64,000 nt of DNA from Clostridium manihotivorum (GCF_004015185.1 NZ_CP025746.1:1302001-1366000); one strand, 5' to 3'. Positions 27,510 to 36,655 are shown, counted from the stretch's first letter. Numbers and translations: made by a program. The notes: generated by a model from the sequence alone, not told the origin.

Positions 27510-28535
27510 ATGGAAAAAATTAGAGATATTTCAATAATAGAAGCGGTGGTTCAGGTGCTTAATAATGACCAAAAGGAACCAGTTTTAAATAATTACAAGC
27601 TAGATCTTAATGAGGAAAGATATAAATTTATTTTAAGTCACCTTGAAAAAGTACTTAAGGATGAATATCTGAAGTATGGAAAGTTTAAGCAAAAAGCTAC
27701 AGATGTAAAAACTATAAGTCAAGAGTACCTAAATGGAAGAGTGGATATTATAAAAGCTTCGCAGACAATAGCTAAAAGTTTACTCGGTTTCATGCGAGAC
27801 AATCCAAATATACCTTCCTGTGATTTACTTATTGTGTCATTAGTAAGTGAAGTTGGTCCAATGTTGGCAATACTGAGATTTGACTTTATGAAGCAGTTTA
27901 TTCATAAAATTGATGTTTATGAAAATGGAATAGGTGTTGATATTACAAGTGTTAAAGACGGTTTATCAGCTACTAAGAAGGTACCTAAGGCAGCATTTAT
28001 AAAACCTATTAGAAAAGGTGATTATGAGCTACTAGTATTTGATAAGAGCTATGTAAAAGATAATGATGAATATATGTCAAACTACTTTGTGGATAAGTTC
28101 CTTGGATGTCAGCTTATTGAGAGTGATAGAGATAAGACAAGAGATTTTATTACTGCAGTAGAAGTTTGGACAAGAAGTAATATAAATGAGGATGCAGCTA
28201 GATCTGAGAAGATTAGAACATTAACAAGAAAAGAACTCACTGAGAAGGATATTATAGATGCTTATGAATTTGCTGAACTAATAAATCCTTATGATGTAGA
28301 AGTTAGAAAGAAATTTATAGGCTATATGCAACAGTGGGAGTTAGATAAAATACCTGTTGACAAAGAGTATTTAGATAAGAAGCTTAGTAAGCTAAAACTT
28401 AAGATAAGCAGTGATATAGAGTTAAGCATTACCGAAGATGCTTACAAAGATATTAATCAGTTTGAAATTCAGGATAATGGAGACGGAAGTATCCACATGT
28501 TAATAAAGAATGTTGCTAATTATGTGGAGAAATAA
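27510..28535 (+). CDS. Nucleoid-associated protein (NdpA/YejK family)
   Basis: A 341-residue protein of the 37-kDa nucleoid-associated family: IIKASQTIAKSLLGFMRDNP, SCDLLIVSLVSEVGPMLAILRFD, and DNDEYMSNYFVDKFLGCQLIESDRDKTRDF. Members bind DNA, but their phage role is unknown. AAAAGGAGA precedes the ATG at 27,510. It lies beside the DUF4393 gene in a probable cargo block. Confidence 0.8.
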   Translation: MEKIRDISIIEAVVQVLNNDQKEPVLNNYKLDLNEERYKFILSHLEKVLKDEYLKYGKFKQKATDVKTISQEYLNGRVDIIKASQTIAKSLLGFMRDNPNIPSCDLLIVSLVSEVGPMLAILRFDFMKQFIHKIDVYENGIGVDITSVKDGLSATKKVPKAAFIKPIRKGDYELLVFDKSYVKDNDEYMSNYFVDKFLGCQLIESDRDKTRDFITAVEVWTRSNINEDAARSEKIRTLTRKELTEKDIIDAYEFAELINPYDVEVRKKFIGYMQQWELDKIPVDKEYLDKKLSKLKLKISSDIELSITEDAYKDINQFEIQDNGDGSIHMLIKNVANYVEK

Positions 28536-28548
28536 AGGAGCAAACTAA

Positions 28549-28746
28549 ATGAACTTATTAGAATGTTATATCAAAGAAGTTAAGAGTATAAAACCATGCA
28601 AAGAAGAATGGACTAAAAAGTTTAATAAGAAGTTTCTCACTATCAAAGTAGTTGTAAATTGTTATGGAAATATTCAGAAGCATGAAACTGTTGAGAGTGA
28701 AGAAGATTGGAAGAAAATTAAAGAGCGTGGTTACTTTTTGTGGTAG
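28549..28746 (+). CDS. Small hypothetical protein
   Basis: A 65-residue basic protein starting 13 bases after the NdpA-like gene, with AAAGGAGC upstream. It is probably co-transcribed. No domain recognised. Confidence 0.6.
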   Translation: MNLLECYIKEVKSIKPCKEEWTKKFNKKFLTIKVVVNCYGNIQKHETVESEEDWKKIKERGYFLW

Positions 28747-28805
28747 ATAACGAGTCTGTTTTTGAAAATATTATAGCTTAAATAAAAAAATGTTCTTTGA
28801 AAATT

Positions 28806-28819
28806 CAATAATACGGTGC
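28806..28819 (+). repeat. Partial inverted copy of the terminator at 30,284
   Basis: CAATAATACGGTGC matches the reverse complement of the left arm of the hairpin at 30,284-30,320, so the HEPN-motif gene is flanked by inverted copies. This may mark the ends of an inserted segment. Confidence 0.5.
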
Positions 28820-28960
28820 CTAAATATAAAATATTTGATGTGTTTTTATGAGAATTTGAATTGAATTGGAAGACTATGATATAATTTTAACATTAGTGGG
28901 GGGATAGTAGATTTGACAACAAGGCGGAAATGAGTGTAAAGGGAAATAGGGGGAAGAAAC

Positions 28961-30226
28961 GTGGATTTAGCTAAATTTAAAGATATAATCCAATTATTAT
29001 TATTTAGATGTGAAATTGAAGAAGATATTGAGAAAATAAAAATAACTTACAAAGGTATTGAATTTGAAGTCGAGGCTGAAAGAATAAATCAGATATCAGA
29101 AAATTTGAGCAAGATGAAAGGAAAGGATAGCATTGGAATATACTCAGGCAATTATTATGAGGTTTTAGTACGTAGAGTGAATCGACGTCCTGGGATGAGC
29201 ATGAGAATAGTAGAAAAGTATTTGAGCATGGATGACTACCAAAATAAAATTCATTATGAACTAAGTAAGGCTTCAGATGAATATCTACTTTTTCTATTAG
29301 AAAAGTTAAGTGAAGCTAATATGCTTAAAGAATTTAGAAGAAATTTTCTATTTTTAAGTCATGTCATGTTTGATAGGGCTAAAGAAAACGCTAAGAAAGA
29401 TTTCTTCGAATTCTTAAAGCTATTCTTTCGTGAAATTGATACATTAAAAATTAGATCAGAAGAGACTAGAGGCTATGCCGAATTTGAAAAATTAAATAAT
29501 GCATATTTGTTTAGCTTGGCATATAATTTAGAATTCTCAGTTATAGAGATAAAGCTTCTTGATGAATTTATTAGTTCAGAGAGGATAATGAGAATTAGGA
29601 GAGACCACGAGAACCCAGATCCTCCAAAAAGAAAGTATATACCAGACTTAATCTATCATTATCAGATGGCAGTATCTTCAGAAAGTCCTTTTTTGCAATA
29701 TATATCATATTACCACATAATGGAGCATTTTTTTGAAAAAATATACAATGATGAATTAATTAGGTTAGTTCAATATGAAATATCAAGTCCTAGTTTTTCA
29801 ATTAAGAGAGAGACTGATATTAAAAAAGTTATAAAGATAATTAACAAAAAATTACAAAGTCGTAAAGAAGAGTTTTCTGTTAATGAAAAAGAAGCACTTG
29901 AATTGGTTCTGTTAAAGTATATAGATATAGAAAAATTAAAGAAAAAAATTGCTGAATATGACGAGACATTGATCGAATACTATAAAAATACAGAAGTGCA
30001 GTTTTCTGGAGGTTATAAAATAGATTTAGATACAGCTCAATCAAAAGATGCAATTAAAAAAATTTCAGGGAGAATATATAAAACAAGAAATTCTCTTGTT
30101 CATAGTAAAGAAACAGATATGCTAAAATATGTACCATTTAAGCATGATAAATATTTAATAAAAGAAATTCCTTTATTAAGATTTATTTCTGAAGAGATAA
30201 TAATCATGACTTCAGAATTATTATAG
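28961..30226 (+). CDS. HEPN-motif protein, candidate abortive-infection RNase
   Basis: A 421-residue helical protein. Near the C-terminus, YKTRNSLVHSKE fits the RX4-6H active-site motif of HEPN ribonucleases. The N-terminal part is mixed alpha/beta and not recognised. It starts at a GTG after AGGGGGA, has its own promoter-sized gap upstream and a dedicated terminator downstream, and is bracketed by inverted repeats: a cargo layout. HEPN proteins in phage-borne cargo are often antiviral toxins, but no antitoxin partner is evident. Confidence 0.65.
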   Translation: MDLAKFKDIIQLLLFRCEIEEDIEKIKITYKGIEFEVEAERINQISENLSKMKGKDSIGIYSGNYYEVLVRRVNRRPGMSMRIVEKYLSMDDYQNKIHYELSKASDEYLLFLLEKLSEANMLKEFRRNFLFLSHVMFDRAKENAKKDFFEFLKLFFREIDTLKIRSEETRGYAEFEKLNNAYLFSLAYNLEFSVIEIKLLDEFISSERIMRIRRDHENPDPPKRKYIPDLIYHYQMAVSSESPFLQYISYYHIMEHFFEKIYNDELIRLVQYEISSPSFSIKRETDIKKVIKIINKKLQSRKEEFSVNEKEALELVLLKYIDIEKLKKKIAEYDETLIEYYKNTEVQFSGGYKIDLDTAQSKDAIKKISGRIYKTRNSLVHSKETDMLKYVPFKHDKYLIKEIPLLRFISEEIIIMTSELL

Positions 30227-30283
30227 AATTCATTAGAGTTCTATGTATAACGAAATAAATAAAAAATAGAATATCTTATGAGA

Positions 30284-30320
30284 GCACCGTATTATTCAAA
30301 GTGAATTGTACGGTGTTATT
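30284..30320 (+). terminator. Terminator after the HEPN-motif gene
   Basis: A hairpin with arms ACCGTATTATTCA and TGAATTGTACGGT (2 mismatched pairs) is followed by GTTATTTTTG. Confidence 0.75.
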
Positions 30321-30364
30321 TTTGTGGCACAATTATAAAGAGTTAAGTGCAACATTAAAATTTG

Positions 30365-30772
30365 TTACCTACGAAATTTTTCAAGATCTTCATTCATTGC
30401 TTGAATAACATCCATTAGAATAGTCTTTATTTCTTTTTCCTTTATCTCTCCGAGATAATAATAGGAATTCAATTCATCTAACAAAGATCTAATTTCAGTA
30501 TTAGCCATTAAATAAGTTAATTGATGAATTTTTAAAAATTCCTTGCTTGGAGGATTTAATCTAGCGTCATCGTCTTCAGTATAAATCCAGTTATCTAAGT
30601 CTATTATTGCTTTACAGAAATTTTGATAAATATCAGATTTTTCTTTATAAAATAAGTCAAGTCGCTTTAACTTTAATTGAGTTCTATTGTTCATAAAAGA
30701 ATTTATTAATGGCGCAATTATTGCAGCAATAGCAGTTATTAGAGCAACAACAATAGTTGTATTTACTTGCAT
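30365..30772 (-). CDS. Small membrane-anchored protein
   Basis: A 135-residue protein with one N-terminal membrane helix (TTIVVALITAIAAIIAPLINSF) followed by a long charged cytoplasmic helical domain. AGGTGAT precedes the ATG at 30,772. It lies on the opposite strand to its neighbours. It resembles small proteins found near phage-defence genes, but I cannot name a family. Confidence 0.6.
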   Translation of the reverse strand: MQVNTTIVVALITAIAAIIAPLINSFMNNRTQLKLKRLDLFYKEKSDIYQNFCKAIIDLDNWIYTEDDDARLNPPSKEFLKIHQLTYLMANTEIRSLLDELNSYYYLGEIKEKEIKTILMDVIQAMNEDLEKFRR

Positions 30773-30886
30773 GAAAATCACCTACCTTTTAAATGATTTT
30801 AGCATGTATTAGAAGGTTTTTAAATATATGAAAATCAATCAATAAAAAATAAATAGAAAATATATATACGTAGCGGAGGTTATAAA

Positions 30887-31234
30887 TTGCTTAGTTTAAA
30901 TGAATATCAACAAAATGCTTTAAGAACTGATCCAGAACTTAAACCTAAGGAAGCATTAATGAATGGAGCTTTAGGTTTAGGTGGAGAAGCTGGTGAAGTT
31001 CAAGATTATATTAAAAAAGTTTTATTTCATGGTCATAAACTCGATAAGGAAAAGTTAAAGGAAGAGCTTGGAGATGTTCTATGGTATATTGGCTACTTAG
31101 CTTATATACAAGGCATGACTCTAGAAGAAATAGCTATAGCTAATATAGAAAAACTTCTACTTAGATATCCTAATGGTTTTAATTTTAAAGACAGTATTAT
31201 GAGAAGAGATACTGAGTTAATGAATATAAGATAA
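30887..31234 (+). CDS. MazG-like nucleotide pyrophosphohydrolase
   Basis: A 115-residue protein with MazG-fold metal-binding helices: LGLGGEAGEVQDYIKK and KEELGDVLWYIGYLAYIQG, the EXXE/EXXD pattern. It would hydrolyse nucleoside triphosphates such as non-canonical dNTPs. TTG start after GCGGAGG. Phages often carry such enzymes beside replication genes. Confidence 0.85.
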   Translation: MLSLNEYQQNALRTDPELKPKEALMNGALGLGGEAGEVQDYIKKVLFHGHKLDKEKLKEELGDVLWYIGYLAYIQGMTLEEIAIANIEKLLLRYPNGFNFKDSIMRRDTELMNIR

Positions 31235-31268
31235 ATGTATAAAAATTAACTCAAAAGGAGGTGGTAAT

Positions 31269-33710
31269 TTGGAATTAAAAGAAAATAAGCCAAATTTGAA
31301 AATAAAATATGATGGTTCCATTACTATAGCCACCGGAAAAAGTAAAAAAGAAACTCACTGGAAAAACAAAAACATGCTGTACTCAGATTTAGTAGAAAAG
31401 CTTAGGTCTACAACTAGAACACCTGAGACTTACAGCGAGTACAAGAAAATGCCTAAGACTGAACGTGACAGAATAAAAGATGTTGGTGGATTTGTAGGTG
31501 GAAGTCTTAAGAATGGTAGACGTAAAGCTGAGAATGTAGCTAACAGAACTCTTTTAACTCTAGATCTTGATTATGTAAATGGTGATGTATGGTCCAGTAT
31601 AGAATTACTCTTTGACTTCTCATGTATTACTTATTCAACTCATACACATGCACCTGATAATCAAAGATTAAGATTAGTTATTCCACTAGCTAGACCAGTA
31701 CTTCCAGATGAATACCAGGCGATAGCTAGAATGGTGGCTGATGATTTAGGCATAGACCAGTTCGACGATACTACCTATGAACCTGTAAGGCTTATGTACT
31801 GGCCTAGCACTTCATGTGATGGTGAGTATATCTTTAAGTATCAAGACCTAGAATGGCTTAATCCTGATGATGTACTAGCTAGATATACTTTTGGATGGCA
31901 GGATGTAAGTTATTGGCCTGAAAGTTCCAGAGCTAGGGCAAAGTTAAACTTAGCTATTAAAAAGCAAGAAGACCCACTTACCAAAAAAGGTGTGATAGGT
32001 GCTTTTTGTAGGACTTACACAATAAGTGAAGCAATAGCTGAGTTTATACCTGATATTTATATCCCTGGTGCGGATGATACTAGATATACATTCAGCGAAG
32101 GAAGTACAACAGGTGGAATAGTTGTTTATGAAGATAAGTTTAGCTATAGCCATCATGGAACAGATCCCGCTAGTAATACCTTATGTAATGCCTTTGACTT
32201 AATAAGAATACACAAGTTTGGACATTTGGATGATGAAGTAAGAATTGATACAAAGCCGGATAACCTTCCATCTTTTAAGGAAATGGTTGAACTTGCAACA
32301 AATGACAGTAAAGTTAGAATCCAATTGGGTAAAGACAGAATAGAAGCTGCTAAAGATGAATTTGAAAGTATAGAAGATGGAGAACAGGAAGTCAAAGAAG
32401 CAGATGAAAAGTGGCTAGCATTACTATCTTATTCTAAACAAGGACAAATTAAAGCAACCATTGATAACGTAAAAATTATATTAGAAAATGACCCTAACAT
32501 CAAGGATAAACTAGCTTACAATGAGTTTAGCTATAGAAATACAATTAAAGGGAAACTTCCTTGGAATAATGAAAATAAAATACGATTTTGGAATGATAAC
32601 GATGAAGCTGGAATTAGGCACTATTTGGAAAAGGTTTATGACATTACAAGAGCTACTCAGGTTATCAATGATGCATTGATACTGATATTTAATCAAAATA
32701 AGTTTCATCCGGTTAGAGATTATTTGAACAGCTTAATTTGGGATAAGAGAGAAAGAGTTGAAACTGTTTTGATTGATTATTTTGGTGTAGAAGATAACGT
32801 ATATACAAGAGCCGCATCAAGAATATTTATTTGTGGTGCTGTAGAAAGAATATTTAATCCTGGTTGCCAACTTGATTATGTTACCACAATCGTAGGGAAA
32901 CAAGGAATTAGAAAAGGTACTTTTTATAGACTAATGGCAAAAAAAGATGATTGGTACACTGAATTAGCGACTATAAAGTACAAAGAAGCAATAGAGGAAA
33001 CTATGGGGAAATGGATTGTTGAAATGGCAGAAATGGCGCCAACTAAGAAAAGTGAAATAGAAGAAATGAAAGCTTTTATAACTAATAAAAGTAAAACCAT
33101 TAGAATGGCGTATGCTCACAATCCTACAGATATACCAAGACAATATGTTTTGGTTGCTTCCACTAATGAACCAACCTTTTTAAAGGATCCAACAGGGGAT
33201 AGGAGATATTTACCCGTAGATGCTGATATGGATAAAGCAACTAAAAGTGTAGTGGATGATTTAAAAAATGATGTGGATCAGATATATGCTGAAGCAGTTG
33301 AAATATATAAAAAGTTGAAGAACAAAGCTTTAATGTTAGGCAAAGAAGAAGAAACTTTAGCTTCTATAGAGCAAGATAATCATAGAATTGTAGATGATGA
33401 AGAAAGTACTATTATAGAATTCTTAGATACTCCTTTGCCAAAGGATTGGTATGAAAAAGAATTATATGAACGTCAGCAGTATTTTAATGACTCTTTATCT
33501 CCTAAGGTTAAAAAAGAAGATGGCTTTTTAAGGGATAGGATATGTGTAAAAGAAATATTAAATGAGCTCTATGGTGTATCTGGGAAAATAGATATAAGAG
33601 ATTCAACTAGAATAAATAAAATATTGCAAGGGTTAAAAAACTGGGAGAAGCAGAAATCACCATTAAGAATTAGTGGATATGGGCTTCAAAGGGGATATTA
33701 TAGAACCTAA
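31269..33710 (+). CDS. VapE-like (virulence-associated E) primase/helicase
   Basis: An 813-residue replication protein. The N-terminal part (residues about 60-300) resembles a primase-polymerase-like domain, with LLTLDLDYVNGDVW. The C-terminal VapE ATPase shows VGKQGIRKGTFYRLM, MGKWIVEMAEMAPTKKSEIE, PRQYVLVASTNEP and LKDPTGDRRYLPVD. The Walker A is unusual: RKGT rather than GKST. AAAAGGAGGTGG precedes the TTG. A block of TGTATACA palindromes follows directly. Confidence 0.88.
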   Translation: MELKENKPNLKIKYDGSITIATGKSKKETHWKNKNMLYSDLVEKLRSTTRTPETYSEYKKMPKTERDRIKDVGGFVGGSLKNGRRKAENVANRTLLTLDLDYVNGDVWSSIELLFDFSCITYSTHTHAPDNQRLRLVIPLARPVLPDEYQAIARMVADDLGIDQFDDTTYEPVRLMYWPSTSCDGEYIFKYQDLEWLNPDDVLARYTFGWQDVSYWPESSRARAKLNLAIKKQEDPLTKKGVIGAFCRTYTISEAIAEFIPDIYIPGADDTRYTFSEGSTTGGIVVYEDKFSYSHHGTDPASNTLCNAFDLIRIHKFGHLDDEVRIDTKPDNLPSFKEMVELATNDSKVRIQLGKDRIEAAKDEFESIEDGEQEVKEADEKWLALLSYSKQGQIKATIDNVKIILENDPNIKDKLAYNEFSYRNTIKGKLPWNNENKIRFWNDNDEAGIRHYLEKVYDITRATQVINDALILIFNQNKFHPVRDYLNSLIWDKRERVETVLIDYFGVEDNVYTRAASRIFICGAVERIFNPGCQLDYVTTIVGKQGIRKGTFYRLMAKKDDWYTELATIKYKEAIEETMGKWIVEMAEMAPTKKSEIEEMKAFITNKSKTIRMAYAHNPTDIPRQYVLVASTNEPTFLKDPTGDRRYLPVDADMDKATKSVVDDLKNDVDQIYAEAVEIYKKLKNKALMLGKEEETLASIEQDNHRIVDDEESTIIEFLDTPLPKDWYEKELYERQQYFNDSLSPKVKKEDGFLRDRICVKEILNELYGVSGKIDIRDSTRINKILQGLKNWEKQKSPLRISGYGLQRGYYRT

Positions 33711-33724
33711 AAAATGTAAACAGA

Positions 33725-33970
33725 TGTATACAGTATTTTGAAATTCTGTATACATCTTAAAGTAAGTAATATCAAGGCTTAAGGCTATTATGTATACAAT
33801 GTATACAGGTTTCTATATAGGAGTAGTATATTTTATAGATAATTATAGGGTTATTACGTGAAACAAACCTATAATTATCTACATATTATTACACTCAATA
33901 AGAAAAACGTGTATACACTGTATACAAAATGCTATAAAGCATTGATTTTACTAAGTTTAACATGTATACA
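33725..33970. repeat. Seven TGTATACA palindromes (possible replication origin or operators)
   Basis: The 8-bp palindrome TGTATACA occurs exactly at 33,725, 33,747, 33,791, 33,800, 33,910, 33,919 and 33,963. Two pairs are spaced 9 bases. The region has no gene and lies just after the primase/helicase gene, a plausible place for a phage origin or a regulator-binding array. Confidence 0.8.
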
Positions 33971-33992
33971 ACAATTATTTTGGAGGATCAAT

Positions 33993-34142
33993 ATGAAGAT
34001 TAAAATATATAAAGATGGAGAACAAGCAATAGGAAAAGAGTGCGAAGGATGTAAAACCAAAACAGGAGTATTTTATGATAAAAAAAGTGATTTTTTCCTT
34101 TGTTCAGAATGTGAGTATAAATTAAACAGTGGTACTAAATAA
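33993..34142 (+). CDS. Small zinc-ribbon protein
   Basis: A 49-residue protein with two CxxC pairs (CEGCKTKTG and CSECEYK), a zinc-ribbon pattern. TGGAGG lies 7 bases upstream of the ATG. A longer frame upstream runs through the palindrome block and has no ribosome binding site. Its stop overlaps the VRR-NUC start. Confidence 0.7.
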   Translation: MKIKIYKDGEQAIGKECEGCKTKTGVFYDKKSDFFLCSECEYKLNSGTK

Positions 34143-34426
34143 TGAATGAAAGTACTATTGAAAAAAGACTAAAAAAAGAAATTGAGTTGATTGGTGGTAA
34201 AGCATTAAAGTTTGTTAGTCCAGGGGTGTCTGGAGTGCCTGATAGGATTGTTCTTTTACCACATGGAAGAATTGTCTTTGTAGAACTTAAAGCACCAGGT
34301 GAAAAACCTAGAAAAATTCAAGAATATAGAGCTAGAGAATTAAGAGATTTAGGGTTTGAGGTTAAAGTAATAGACTCAATAGAAAAAGTTAAAGAGTTTG
34401 TAGGTGAGTTAAGAGATGAGATTTAA
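34142..34426 (+). CDS. VRR-NUC domain nuclease
   Basis: A 94-residue PD-(D/E)XK nuclease of the VRR-NUC type: GKALKFVSPGVSGVPDRIVLLPHGRIVFVELKAPGE shows the D...ExK core. Phage VRR-NUC proteins are thought to cut branched DNA. The next gene, an SNF2 helicase, overlaps it by 11 bases, suggesting they act together. Confidence 0.92.
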   Translation: MNESTIEKRLKKEIELIGGKALKFVSPGVSGVPDRIVLLPHGRIVFVELKAPGEKPRKIQEYRARELRDLGFEVKVIDSIEKVKEFVGELRDEI

Positions 34427-35783
34427 TCCTTATGAATATCAAAGATATGCCATAAATCACATTATAGATAATACAGCAGCAGGATTATTCCTAGACATGG
34501 GAATGGGGAAAACAGTTAGTACTTTAACTGCAGTAGATGAATTAATATTCTTAGGTGAAGTTAGCAAGGTTTTAGTTATAGCACCACTTAGAGTAGCTGA
34601 AGATACGTGGAGTACTGAAGTTCAAAAGTGGGACCATCTTAAACACTTGAGAATATCAAAGATTTTAGGAAATCAAAAGCAAAGGTCTATAGCTGTTAGT
34701 ATGCCAGCAGATATTTATGTTACCAATAGAGAAAATGTTGATTGGTTAGTAAAACAATACTTCAATAATTGGCCCTTCGATATGTGCGTTATTGATGAAT
34801 TATCAAGTTTTAAGTCTTCTAAGGCAGTAAGGTTTAGATCACTTAAAAAAGTAAGACCTTATTTTAAGAGAATAGTTGGACTTACTGGTACACCAGCACC
34901 TAATAGTTTAATAGATTTATGGCCGCAAGTTTACTTACTTGATGGTGGAAAAAGATTAGGTAAAACAATAACAAGCTATCGAGAGCAATACTTCAGAGCA
35001 GGAAGAAGAAATCAGTATGTAGTTTATAACTGGGAGCTTAGAGAAGGAGCCGAGGAAGCTATTCATCAAAAAATAGGTGATATCTGTATAAGCATGATGG
35101 CTAAAGATTATCTAGATCTACCTGAAAGAATTGATAATGAAATCAATATAAATCTTCCTGAAAATGTTGTTAATAGATACAAGCAGTTAGAAAAAGATTT
35201 AGTTTTAGAACTTGGAGAAGATGATATTACTGCAGCTAATGCAGCAGTACTTACAAACAAGTTATTACAGATGTCCAATGGAGCAATCTATAGTGAAGAT
35301 AAGAATATTATAGAAATACATGAAGAAAAACTAAAAGCCTTGTTAGAAATTATAGAAGCAGCAAATGGAAAGCCAGTTTTAATATTTTATAGTTTTAAAC
35401 ATGATTTACTTAGGATAATAAAATACCTTAAGGTGAATAAATTAAAAGCAGTAGAGCTTGGCGGTTCAGATGATATTAAGAAGTGGAATAATGGTGAGAT
35501 ACCAATACTATTAGTTCATCCAGCTTCAGCAGGACATGGTTTAAATCTTCAGTATGGTGGTAATATTATTGTTTGGTTTGGACTTACATGGAGCCTAGAA
35601 TTATATCAGCAAGCTAATGCAAGACTTCACAGACAGGGTCAAAAGGAAAGTGTAATAATACATCATCTAGTTTCTAAAGGTACTGTTGATGAAGATGTTA
35701 TTAAAGCATTAGCAAGTAAAGAAGTCAATCAGAATACCCTACTTGAAGCTGTAAAAGCAAGATTAAATAATATTAGGGGGTAA
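34416..35783 (+). CDS. SNF2-family DEAD-like helicase
   Basis: A 455-residue superfamily 2 ATPase. Motif I is LDMGMGKT, motif II VIDELSS, motif III GLTGTPAPN, and the C-terminal lobe has HPASAGHGLNLQYGG and QANARLHRQGQ. SNF2 helicase beside VRR-NUC is the normal order in this class of phage and probably works in replication-fork processing or packaging substrates. Confidence 0.93.
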   Translation: MRFNPYEYQRYAINHIIDNTAAGLFLDMGMGKTVSTLTAVDELIFLGEVSKVLVIAPLRVAEDTWSTEVQKWDHLKHLRISKILGNQKQRSIAVSMPADIYVTNRENVDWLVKQYFNNWPFDMCVIDELSSFKSSKAVRFRSLKKVRPYFKRIVGLTGTPAPNSLIDLWPQVYLLDGGKRLGKTITSYREQYFRAGRRNQYVVYNWELREGAEEAIHQKIGDICISMMAKDYLDLPERIDNEININLPENVVNRYKQLEKDLVLELGEDDITAANAAVLTNKLLQMSNGAIYSEDKNIIEIHEEKLKALLEIIEAANGKPVLIFYSFKHDLLRIIKYLKVNKLKAVELGGSDDIKKWNNGEIPILLVHPASAGHGLNLQYGGNIIVWFGLTWSLELYQQANARLHRQGQKESVIIHHLVSKGTVDEDVIKALASKEVNQNTLLEAVKARLNNIRG

Positions 35784-35788
35784 GTTTT

Positions 35789-35872
35789 ATGGTTGGATTT
35801 TTATTAGGGCTAGTAATAGGTGGCAGTTTAGGTGTTATAATTTCATCTTTACTATTAGCTAATAAAAAATAA
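35789..35872 (+). CDS. Tiny membrane protein (DUF3789-like)
   Basis: A 27-residue single-helix peptide (FLLGLVIGGSLGVIISSLLL then NKK). It resembles DUF3789, a tiny phage membrane protein placed after the SNF2 gene. Function unknown. Confidence 0.6.
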   Translation: MVGFLLGLVIGGSLGVIISSLLLANKK

Positions 35873-35884
35873 GGAGGTTTCTTG

Positions 35885-36436
35885 ATGGAAGAGAAAATAA
35901 TGAATTATGAAGATGCCGTTAAGCTTGGCATTAGAGAAGGCATTAGATATATAAAAGACCAGGAATACCATAAGACAAAAAAGCGTTATGACAGAAGATT
36001 AAGAAATACTAGACTTCTTTTAAAACATTATAGAAGTTTAATAGCACATAATAAAATATCTGAAAATACAACAATTAGAATTTATGAAAAAAATGCAATA
36101 GATGAACTAGATGATTTAGATGCAGTAGATGATGAAGAACAATATGTGCAGGCACTTAGTAAAACTAAAATTAGAACTCTATTAATTATAGTGCACATAA
36201 ATAAAGCTTTGAATTATTATGAGGCTATATGCAAAAGTGATGGAAAGGCAAAAGAGAGAAGATATCAAATAATTAGATACTTATACATTGATGAAGTAGA
36301 AGATGATATTATGCCAAGTTATGAACAAGTTGCAGAACATTTTAACTATAATGTCAGAACGATTGGCAGAGATGTGAGAGCTGCAATTGAAGATCTTAGT
36401 ATTTTATTCTTCGGAATTGACGGAATAAAACTATAA
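35885..36436 (+). CDS. Late transcription regulator (ArpU/sigma-like)
   Basis: A 183-residue protein with an extended helical N-terminus and a C-terminal helix-turn-helix (PSYEQVAEHFNYNVRTIGRDVRAAIEDLS). Its position, last gene before the terminase with a promoter right after it, matches ArpU/RinA-type activators of late transcription. The ATG at 35,885 lies 7 bases after AAGGAGG; a TTG one codon earlier is also possible. Confidence 0.75.
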   Translation: MEEKIMNYEDAVKLGIREGIRYIKDQEYHKTKKRYDRRLRNTRLLLKHYRSLIAHNKISENTTIRIYEKNAIDELDDLDAVDDEEQYVQALSKTKIRTLLIIVHINKALNYYEAICKSDGKAKERRYQIIRYLYIDEVEDDIMPSYEQVAEHFNYNVRTIGRDVRAAIEDLSILFFGIDGIKL

Positions 36437-36472
36437 AATAATAAACAGTATTTATATAAAAACACGACAAAA

Positions 36473-36560
36473 ATGTCCTTCTAAAAATGACTTAAAAGTA
36501 AGTGATAAAGCCAAAGTTATATTAAAATGGAGTCTTAAAAATGTCCTTTTCTATGTCCTT
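36473..36560 (+). repeat. ATGTCCTT repeats upstream of the late promoter
   Basis: ATGTCCTT occurs at 36,473, 36,541 and 36,553. The last overlaps the -35 of the late promoter. These could be activator sites for the preceding ArpU/RinA-like gene product. Confidence 0.4.
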
Positions 36561-36587
36561 GACGTGCACTATAGAATAAAGTACTAT
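36559..36587 (+). promoter_or_regulatory. Probable late promoter
   Basis: TTGACG, 17-base spacer, TACTAT, upstream of the packaging genes and downstream of the late-regulator gene. A terminator-like hairpin begins about 25 bases beyond the -10, so the leader may be attenuated. Confidence 0.65.
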
Positions 36588-36613
36588 GATATTGAGCAAA
36601 AATGTAAATCAGC

Positions 36614-36655
36614 AAAGCACTTAGTGAATAACTAGGTGCTTTTTCTTTTTTTTTG
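36614..36655 (+). terminator. Terminator or attenuator in the late leader
   Basis: A hairpin with arms AGCACTTAGT and ACTAGGTGCT is followed by a long T-rich run. Located between the late promoter and the terminase genes, it may require antitermination to be read through. Confidence 0.7.

Noticed and set aside
33858..33992. Upstream extension of the zinc-ribbon gene through the TGTATACA block
   Set aside because: No ribosome binding site at the longer start. TGGAGG lies at the correct distance from the internal ATG at 33,993, and the extension would translate the palindromes.
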